This document shows positions 56,048-64,000 of a stretch of 64,000 nt of DNA, piece after piece. The notes under the pieces are model-generated. The model had not been told where the DNA came from. It saw only the letters and a list, made by a program, of their open reading frames with translations, and ran no database searches. The position numbers and the translations under genes were made by a program. The stretch's first letter is position 1; each line of letters starts with the position of its first letter. Source of the stretch: Cephalotus follicularis (taxonomy: Eukaryota; Streptophyta; Magnoliopsida; Oxalidales; Cephalotaceae); contig BDDD01001609.1 in NCBI GenBank assembly GCA_001972305.1, positions 208,690-272,689 on the forward strand, in the 5' to 3' direction.

Positions 56048-57417
56048 AAAGAGTGAAGTGCCCGGCGTTTCCTGGAAAATGCCAGGCACTTCAAATGGAA
56101 AAATTAAAAAGACTAAGGCATGGGCGCATAGCGCTCGTGCCATTGACGAACCAGAGGGAGAGAGCAAGAGAAGACGAGCGGGAGAATGAGAAGGGAAGTG
56201 AATGGGAGAATGGGAATGAAATGGAGAAAAAGAAAGCGAGATCACGGGTGCGGGCGTTTTGCGCCAGAGAAGAGAAAGGGAGAGCAATGCAGGGAAGAGT
56301 GAAGGAGAAAGAAGAGAAGTGGAGAAAAGAGACTGGCAGCGACAGTTCTGCTGTCGGCTGACGCCATCATCGCCGTTTTGCGCCAAGTGTGAAGGTGAGT
56401 CCTCAATGCCTTTTTTTTCTTCCTCTCTGTTGTCTTCTTCCTTCTTCCTCCATGGACGTCGAACCTTGGAGCTTCGGTTTCGGTGACATCCTTCCTCCAC
56501 CGAAAACGTTATGGGTGAAAATGAGCTTCTCATTTCTATTTTCCATTTGTTTCCACAGGCAAATTGGTGGGTTTTGAAGGTTGAGTAATCTCAGTGGGTT
56601 TGGCGCAGTGGAATCTCGGTGACGCAAGGAGAAGCTGTTGCTATGTCACTGGCAGATTTTGAGAAGCTGGAAGAAATCAGCGAATAAAACTTGGTAGAAC
56701 TGGAAATGCATTGATTCGACAGTGAGGGAGTGGTAAGTTGACAGTAACGGCAATGGAGTTTTTATTTTGAATTAATGCTTATGTTCATAAATCTTCTGGT
56801 TATATTGTGAGATTCAAGTAGCTTATACGTGCATTATATGCATTCGATATTGTATATGGATAGACAATGTGTTTATGGATATTGTTATAACATTGTAGAT
56901 GCGAATCCTGCTTTAGATCTAGATCATCGAGGAGCTAATCCGTGGAGGTTACTGGCATTGATACAGTGAGTGAGACATTCCCTTCCTTTATTTTATTGTC
57001 TTGAGATTCTTGTTTCTATATGTGCCCTATTCATTTGTGTTATATGATGATTCGATTAGGATTTGAATCCCATGTGTCTTACGTGAGTATGATTCTTGAT
57101 AGACTCTGGGTGACTAAGTCACCTTCCTATTTTTCTTTATGTTTCGTTGATCTCGTATTTTGTATTCTGATGCTGGGTACTGTATGAGTTGTGACATATG
57201 ATACCTACCGGTCCAAGGTGAGGTGTATGTTTGATGCTCAATTCTCCTTAGCATACTCATTGGTCTATGATGGGATGTTATGTGGGATCTGCCCCGGGGT
57301 TCCATACCTGGATCTGTGGCATACTATTGTCTATGATGGTACACTGAGTGTGAGTGTAGCAGAGGTGCTCCATTACTCACCTGTCGGACCGTGTTTGGTT
57401 ATCTGATTGCGCATGAT

Positions 57418-57770
57418 TTCTCGACGAGGGCCAGGGTCCGTGCATTGATATGCCGGCCCCTTGTGCGAGACACGAATGATATGGATCAGCCTCTCGGCGA
57501 GGGCTAGGGTCCGTGTGGTGATACGCCGGCCCCTCGTGCGAGGGATGATGACTACAACGAGTTTCTCGGTGAGGACCAGGGTCCGAGAGTTGAGATACGC
57601 CGGCCCCTCGTGCGAGATATGAGGTATGCAGTTTCTCGGACAGGGGCTAGGTTCCGTGCAGAGGTATGTCGGTCCCTCGGACAAGGTTGAGATACGTGCA
57701 CGTAAATTCTCGGATGAGGGCTAGGGTCCGTGCGATGATACGTCGGCCCCTCGGACGAGGCAGAGAGGAT
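57418..57770. repeat. Tandem array of five 66-74 bp GC-rich units
   Basis: Each unit runs TTCTCGGCGAGGGCTAGGGT, CCGTGCGGTGATACG, then CCGGCCCCTCGTGCGAG and a variable AT-rich tail. GAGGGC and GCCGGCCCCTC arms within a unit can pair imperfectly, and CTCG/CGAG marks both edges. The 3' LTR has the same five units at 61640-61985. Confidence 0.82.
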
Positions 57771-57895
57771 ATATAGTCTCTGTGGTTGGGTTGAGACATG
57801 GGATATTGCACCGGTGCATGAGGAGGATATGATGATGATGATATGAGATATGAGGAGGATGATGTGATGATGATATGATATAGATGTGGCAAAAT

Positions 57896-58012
57896 AGAGC
57901 AGTATGACATAGTAGAGCAATATGGGAGAGCAGAGCAGTATGATAGAGCAGAGCAGTATGATAGAGTAGACCAGTATGGCAGAGCAGAGCAGTATGACAG
58001 AGTAGAGCAGTA
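57896..58012. repeat. Tandem array of about 21-bp units
   Basis: About five to six copies of GAGCAGAGCAGTATGACAGA. The 3' LTR of the same element is broken off just at the first unit (near 62130), which suggests that the array was the breakpoint. Confidence 0.8.
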
Positions 58013-58964
58013 ATGTCATTAGATATGACAGAGACATGAGATATGATGATGATAGTATAGTTATACCAACATCCCCGGTTTTTATGATTTTCATGGGCAC
58101 ATATTTGTATTTATGATTGATGATCATGTCTTTGATTTGTTTATATTCTTGATATTGATTTGCACTCTGTTCTTATTGTGACTCTATTGTACTCGTGTAG
58201 TACCAGTTTAAGTTTGAGGTTTGTTCAGAGCACTTTCATTTTTGAATTATGATTTTCTTTTTAATTGAGTCCTCTTGATATTCTTTGATTCACCTTATTT
58301 ATTGCCTCATATATTTTGATATTTGCTATATCGTTTTCATTCAGCACATCCGATTCTTCATGGATGTAACAGGGAATGACTTGTCCCAACTCACTTAGTC
58401 ATTTGGACTAACCCCCTCCCAGTTTTCTATTTCAGATGATGGTGAACAGTTGCTAAGTCGGATCCAATAATGGATGGACCACGAGGGCATGACATGCTAC
58501 CAGGGTTTTCAACACACGCATAGTTTCACTACATCAACATTTTAATTATGCATTAATTATGTTTTTAAATAAATGTTTTTCCTTATGGTTTTGTTTTGAA
58601 AGGGCAGAGCCCAATATATTTATGATTCATGCTTGTTGATACGGTGAGGCAGAGCCCAACCCATGCATGTTTATTAGTTTAAACTCTTGATTCCTCCTTC
58701 GGGAGTGTGTTTTGCTGAGGGCTGAGCCCTTTTATAAAATGTGTTTTTCTTTACAGGGGGCATAGTCCGATAAACGGATACTACATGCCCAATTTTCGTA
58801 AAAATTTAAGAGTCAGAAAATTTTTCAAGTTTTTGTAAAAAGATCTGCTTTACGATTTTTTTTTAGAAGTTTCAAAACAGGTTTTTAAGTTATCACGTGG
58901 ATGTTTCCAAAAGGAGGCTTGTCACGTGATTGTCACATCTGTCTGGGTTGGGACGGGTGTGACA

Positions 58965-60158
58965 TTTTGGTATCAGAGCGATGTTTTAGATTCTCTAGAG
59001 TTTTAAAGTGAATGTTTTCATAATTTTGAAGAAAAAAGAAAATGATTTTAAACTCATGCATATCATGCATTGCATTTGGGATTTCACATCAGAAATTATA
59101 TGCTTGTGTCATGTGTTTGGTAGCATGCCTCGTGGTCAAGGAGATGGCTCCCATTGTGGACAAAGATAGTGAGATCTTTTAAGGTTATCAGGTAGACGGC
59201 TCATATAGAATTAGAGTAAGATGTAAGGATAAGGATTCTAAGACAGGAGGGATTCTAGGATGTTATCTTCATTTTGGGTAGCAGCCGAGTTATCCGCGAG
59301 GACGATACCTTTCCCAATCGCTTTATTAATAAATGCGTTTGAACCAGAGTTCTAACGAGCTATAGCCAAGCTATTCTAGATTTTATGAGCTTTTAGAGCA
59401 CGATGTACATAACAAAGCACCTTAAATGCGTTAGAGGAACTATTTTAGAGTTCTTGCATACGTTTTAGAACAGCATTACAACGATGAATCGTTGATAGTG
59501 ACGAATTGTTAGAAGAGGTTTAAGCAACTATTATTGTACGTTTTTGTTTGAGCACTTGGTAGAAACGTTAGTGGAATACAGTAAAGGATTTAGCCTATAG
59601 GGCTACGTTTAAAAGACATCATCTATTGTGAACGAATGTTGGCCTTACGTAGATCTTAATAGACAGGGATTCGAACCACAAGTAGAGATGAGTGGAAATG
59701 ATTAAAGACTACGATTACGCTAACGAATACCCCAGGGCAATGTAGACACGGTTACTAATTCTATGAGTAAGAAGTTTTCTATGTCTCTTGCTCATCTTCG
59801 GATGAATATCCATTGTGTTAGAGGGGTCAGAACATTACACGTGAACATGTCAGCTTTATGCATGGAGCATGTCGCGATGAACTTCATTATATGATCGATG
59901 CGGACATAGCGAAGGTCTGATACGATATAAGTCACACTAGATACTCTAGTACGTTTGTTAGTCTTAGATTTGTCATAATTGAAAAGTGAAAGTATCAGTT
60001 AAGATCTATGATAGACAAAGTCAAGTTCTTTTAAGAGGAATCATGTGGTAGAAATTCTTCTTGGGAGAGTAAGAATGAGTTGAGAAGTCAGAATCTAGAT
60101 TTCTTTCCCCTCTGATGTGAGTAAATTTTGAGGACAAAATTTTTAAAGGAGGGGAGAT
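58965..60158 (+). other. Non-coding internal region of the LARD-like element
   Basis: It starts with the primer site TGGTATCAGAGC (58968-58979). No open frame above about 70 codons and no gag/pol motif is visible. It ends GAGGACAAAATTTTTAAAGG and a purine tract, the same ending as complete gypsy elements. Confidence 0.78.
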
Positions 60159-62135
60159 TGTGACACCCCGTGTCACTTTTACGTGATTGACGTGCAAATT
60201 ACGTGAACGTAATTTTATTGTTAGCATTATTATAGTATTATTATTAATTATTATTATTACTTATTATTATTATAATTATTAGTATTATATATAAAAAAAA
60301 GAGTGAAGTGCCCGGGGTTTTCTGGAAAACGCAAGGCACTTCAAATGGAAAAATTAAAAAGACTAAGGCACGGGCACATAGCGCTCGTGCCATTGACGAA
60401 ACAGAGGGAGAGATCAAGAGAAGACGAGCGAGAGAATGAGAAGGGAAGAGAATGGGAGAATGGGCAAGAAATGGAGAAAAAGAAAGAGAGAGCACGGGTG
60501 CAGACGTTTTGCGCCAGAGAAGAGAAAGGGAGCGCAATGCAGGGAAGAGTGAAGGAGAAAGAAGAGAAGTGGAGAAAAGAGACTGGCAGCGGCAGTTCTG
60601 CTGTCGGCCGACGCCATCATCGCCGTTTTGCACCAAGTGTGAAGGTGAGTCCTCAATGCCTTTTTTTTCTTCCTCTCTGTTGTCTTCTTCCTTCTTCCTC
60701 CATGGACGCCGAACCTTGGAGCTTCAGTTTCGGTGACATCCTTCCTCCACCGAAAACGTTATGGGTGAAAATGAGCTTCTCATTTCAATTTTCCATTTGT
60801 TTCCACAGGCAAATTGGTGGGTTTTGAAGGTTGAGTAATCTCAGTGGGTTTGGCGTAGTGGAATCTCGGTGACGCAAGGAGGAGCCGTTGTTGTGTCAGT
60901 GGCAGATTTTGAGAAGCTGGAAGAAATCAGTGAATGAAGCTTGGTAGAACTGGCAATGCGTTGATTCGGCAGTGAGGGAGTGGTAAGTTGACAGTAACGG
61001 CAATGGAGTTTTTATTTTGAATTAATGCTTAAAGTAGCTTATACGTGCATTATATGCATTCGATATTGTATATGGATAGACAATGTGTTTATGGATATTG
61101 TTATAACATTGTAGATGCGAATCCTGTTTTTGATCCGGATCATCGAGGAGCTAATTCGCGGAGGTTACTGGCATTGATACAGTGAGTGGGACATTCCCTT
61201 ACTTTATTTTATTGTCTTGAGATTCTTGTTTATATGTGTGCCCTATTCATTTGTGTTATATGATGATTCGATCGGGATTTGAATCCCGTGTGTCTTATGT
61301 GTGTATGATTCTTGATATGTTATGTGATAGACTCTAGGTGACTAAGTCACCTTCCTGTTTTTCTTTATGTTTCGTTGATCTTGTATTTTGTATTCTGATG
61401 CTGGGTACTGTATGAGTTGTGACAATGATACCTACCGGTCCAAGGTGAGGTGTATGTTCGACGCTCAATTCTCCTTAGCATACCCATTGGTTTATGATGG
61501 GATGTTATGTGGGATCTGCCCCCGGGTTCCATACCTGGATCTGCGACATACTATTGTCTATGATGGTATGCTGAGTGTGAGTGCAGCAGAGCTGCTCCAT
61601 TACTCACCTGTCGGACCGTGTTTGGTTATCTGATTGCACATGATTTCTCGGCGAGGGCCAAGGTCCGTGCATTGATATGTCGACCCCTCGTGCGAGACAC
61701 GAATGATATGGATTAGCCTCTGGGCGAGGGCTAGGGTCCGTGCGGTGATACGTCGGTCCCTCGTGCGAAGGATGATGACTACAGCGAGTTTCTCGGCGAG
61801 GGCCAGGGTCCATGCGTTGAGATACGCCAGCCCCTCGTGCGAGATATGAGGTATGCAGTTTCTCGAATGAGGGCTAGGTTCTGTACAGAGGTATGCCGGC
61901 CCCTCGGACAAGGTTGAGATACGTGCACGTAAATTCTTGGACGAGGGCTAAGGTCCGTGCGATGATATGTCGGCCCCTCGGATAAGCAGAGAGGATATAT
62001 AGTATGTGTGGTTGGGTTGAGACATGAGATATTGCACCTGTGCATGAGGAGGATATGATGATGATGATATGAGATATGAGGAGGATGATGTGATGATGAT
62101 ATGATATAGATAATGCAAAATAGAGCAGTATGCAT
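60159..62135 (+). repeat. 3' LTR of the non-coding element, truncated
   Basis: It matches 55905-57905 closely, with a few indels (for example about 45 bp missing near 61032). The repeat array is at 61640-61985. It is cut at the AGAGCAGTATG repeat. Confidence 0.85.
61640..61985. repeat. GC-rich tandem array, 3' LTR copy
   Basis: Five units matching 57418-57770 with scattered changes (for example CCGGCCCC to CGACCCC). Confidence 0.8.
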
Positions 62136-62227
62136 TTAGTTAGTTCGTATGTGATGTGGAGAAAATTCTACTTAAAGCATGGCGCCACGTGCCCTCAGGA
62201 GAAGGCGCCAGATGTCTTCCTAAGGCC
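62136..62227. other. Junction segment of unknown origin
   Basis: About 90 bp between the broken 3' LTR and the Tat gag copy. GGCGCCACGTGCC and AAGGCGCCAGATG give a weak inverted GGCGCC pair. No match elsewhere in the window was seen. Confidence 0.35.
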
Positions 62228-63607
62228 TGGGCATGAATAGAAGGCTTGTTGAGATGGAGAGAAGGTTCCGAGGAGCGGAACAGCAGAGGGGACGTCTGCC
62301 CGAGGTGCGTAACATTAGGGCCCACCCCTTCGCATCCGAGATCATGGCGGAGCGCATTCCCAGCGGATTCCAGCTCCCAAGTCTCGACAAATATGATGGG
62401 TCCACGGATCCCATCCAACATGTGCGCAACTATATTCAAACCATGTTTGTGCACAAAGCCTCGGTCGCCACACTTTTCTGTGTATTCCCGGCAACATTGA
62501 CTGGTGCAGCCCAGTCGTAATATTTCACCCTGGCTAAGGGTTCGGTGGAGAATTTTGATAAGTTTACGGAACTGTTCGTAACCAAGTTCCTCAATAGTAC
62601 TACACAGAGGAGGAACTCTAACCATTTGATCAATGTGGTACAGGGAAGAGATGAGTCACCGAGAGATTACCTTACCAGATTCAACAGGGAGTCTCTCACA
62701 GTGAAAGACCTGGAGCCATCTTTCGCCATGACAGCATTGAATAGTGTGCTGCGGAACAACTCGTCCTTCACTTTCTCCCTTTTGAAGAAACCCACGGTGG
62801 ATATGGCAGACATGCTGAGGAGAGCATAAAAGTATGTCAACACCGAGGAAGAGATGGCGGCTAGGAAACTAAAAACACCCTGGTCGGGCCATCAAAAGGT
62901 GAAAGGGGAGAATTCACAAAATGCTCCCGGGAAGAAAGAGAAGAGGAAGGAAAGGTCAGAACTGTCCAAAGAAGAACTCAGGCACAAACTCTCCAGGAGA
63001 GAGGAATCACACAGGGGAGGAGCACCTATCCCATCCTACAACAACTTTGTCCCCCTCCTGGACACACGCACCAGAATACTTGCGGTGGAGAAGGATAAGG
63101 TCCCCATACAATGTCCTAAAAAGATGAGGTCCCCAGCAGAGAAGAGGGACGTAGAAAAATACTGTCGCTACCATCGTGACCATGGGCACGATACCGATGA
63201 GTGCAGGGAATTAAAGAATTAGATTGAGGACCTGATTCGAAAGGGGCACCTACGCAAGTATGTGGACAGGGATGCTCCTCGGGGAAGAAGAGAGCAAAAG
63301 AGAGAAGAGGCACCTCAGCAACAAGAGGAGCAGCAGCGACAGCCCAGGGGTGTTATCTACACCGTCTCTGGGAGNTCTGGTGGCGACCATAAGAATGCTA
63401 GAAAAGCCTATGGGAGGCAATCCCTTGCTGTGCAGCAAATTCATCAAAGCAAAATACTGAGAACAGATGGAGATGAGGAGGTGATATCCTTCGAGGAGGC
63501 GGACTATGAGGGAGTACGTCTCCCTCACAATGATCCAGTGGTGGTAATTTTTCAAGTGGCACTTTTCACTATGAAAAGGATTCTCATTGATAGCGAGAGC
63601 TCGACCG
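62228..63607 (+). pseudogene. Second Tat gag and protease start, inverted copy
   Basis: It parallels the minus-strand gag 32015-31085 with few differences. It starts MNRRLVEMERRFRGAEQQRG and reaches the same TAA (62518-62520) in place of Trp. Next come FDKFTELFVTKFLNSTTQRR and LRRA, then a TAA (62827), and KKEKRKERSELSKEELR. It keeps the part missing from the first copy: the zinc-knuckle-like YCRYHRDHGHDTDECRELKN (CX3HX4HX4C form usual in Tat), a TAG, a Gln-rich segment (QQQEEQQRQPRG) and EEVISFEEADYEGVRLPHND. It ends at the protease active site RILIDSESST (Gly replaced by Glu). One unknown base (63375) interrupts it. Confidence 0.87.
63375..63375. other. Ambiguous base (N)
   Basis: A single undetermined base in GGGAGNTCTGG, inside the Tat gag copy. 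It hides one residue (serine then X in the frame). Confidence 0.95.
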
Positions 63608-64000
63608 TGTTGGAATTAGGTGTCCCTGCAAGCCATGAGAGGCTACATGTACACTCTGATTCAACGTTCTTAGTTCCAGTTATGTTCTATGAGCAAATTT
63701 ATTTATATTGGCAAGAATATATGGCTCATCCCAACCAACCAAAAGGAACAGAATAATTATTCTTAATTAACTGTATGCTATATATTGCCCTGTCACATCA
63801 AAGGGTTGGATCTCTCGCTAGGGAGGCCATGAGATTGAGATCCTTATTCCCTGTGACTAAACTTGTTCCAAGTCATAGGTTCACAATCTCTGGGCCATTG
63901 TAGAACTGTGATAAAGACTTGCCACACTACGCTTGCTCCCAAGGAGGGAGGATGGATCATCTCATGGACCATTCGGTATTATCCTAAAGCTAATGTGGGG
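63608..64000 (+). mobile_element. Start of the copia-type LTR, same insertion as 28586-31084
   Basis: TGTTGGAATTAGGTGTCCC begins right after TSD-like GACCG (63603-63607). It parallels the complement of 31084-30690 to the window end (CCAACCAACCAAAAGGAACAG, TATGCTATATATTGCCCTGT). It continues beyond the window. Confidence 0.85.

Larger units (their letters stand above)
55905..58964 (+). repeat. 5' LTR of the non-coding element (3.06 kb)
   Basis: Ends TGTGACACCC ... GGGTGTGACA. TATA box about 56037-56047. A splice-donor-like AAGGTGAGTCC (about 56391) and an acceptor-like TTGTTTCCACAG (ending 56559) are kept in the 3' LTR. Tandem repeats lie at 57418-57770 and 57896-58012. Paired opposite-strand frames at 56006-56533 reflect base skew, not genes. 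Confidence 0.85.
55905..62135 (+). mobile_element. Large non-coding gypsy-type LTR element (LARD-like)
   Basis: The 5' LTR is 55905-58964 and the 3' LTR starts at 60159 and is cut near 62135. Both start TGTGACACCCCGTGTCAC. Primer site TGGTATCAGAGC is at 58968-58979 and polypurine tract TTAAAGGAGGGGAGAT ends at 60158. The internal region is only about 1.2 kb and has no usable frame, so gag and pol are absent. It probably relies on another gypsy element. The layout (long LTRs, non-coding centre) is that of large retrotransposon derivatives. The right end is lost at a junction with a Tat gag copy. Confidence 0.85.

Noticed and set aside
56006..56533. A 175-codon open frame on the minus strand and overlapping plus-strand frames, also at 60244-60827
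   Set aside because: These are purine/pyrimidine-skewed stretches of an LTR with low-complexity translation. The frames change between the two LTR copies and show no family motif.

Overview
The window is intergenic DNA from an angiosperm nuclear genome. It consists almost entirely of nested, mostly dead transposable elements. I recognise no host protein gene, tRNA, rRNA or CRISPR array. The plant assignment rests on plant-only or plant-typical lineages: Tat-type Ty3/gypsy (archaeal-type second RNase H and an antisense extra ORF), Athila-type gypsy integrase, Tekay-type chromoviruses with a C-terminal chromodomain, a Sirevirus-like Ty1/copia element, and a CACTA (En/Spm) transposase. The species cannot be told from the sequence alone.

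Layout. 1-2.95 kb: a decayed CACTA transposase (minus strand). 2.96-3.18 kb: a copia LTR fragment. 3.2-33.1 kb: one Tat-type gypsy element on the minus strand (5' LTR 32688-33116, then gag, protease, RT/RNase H, archaeal-type RNase H, integrase) with a spliced extra ORF on the plus strand. Three insertions interrupt it: a 17.7 kb Tekay-like gypsy (3417-21079) in the extra ORF, a solo copia LTR (24472-25408) in integrase, and a 2.5 kb copia-type LTR (28586-31084) in protease. The Tekay-like element was itself hit by a gypsy LTR (7023-15481), which was hit by a copia element (8718-14531). Target-site duplications (TSDs) support each level. 33.1-35.5 kb: a CACTA-like terminus and a copia 5' end. 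35.5-37.4 kb: composite gypsy LTR material. 37.4-40.46 kb: the 3' end of an Athila-like element. 40.46-54.29 kb: a gag-only Sirevirus-like copia element, split by a nearly intact Tekay gypsy (43462-53525, perfect TSD). 54.3-55.9 kb: a further LTR. 55.9-62.1 kb: a large non-coding LTR element with 3 kb LTRs. 62.2-64.0 kb: a second, inverted copy of the Tat gag region carrying the same LTR insertion at the same base.

Two things stand out. First, unrelated families (Tekay-like gypsy, Athila-like gypsy, two or more copia lineages) carry dense clusters of short palindromes around a constant TCGA core (AAAGACRTCGACGTCTTT, GGCGTCGACGCC, AGCGTCGACGCT, CCAGTCGACTGG). The clusters lie in LTRs or 5' leaders. 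Within one LTR family the motif type is swapped while its position is kept. Second, the Tat antisense ORF begins MARTKQT, in a strong plant start context. After Met removal this is identical to the first six residues of histone H3. It is a candidate histone-tail mimic encoded by a retrotransposon.
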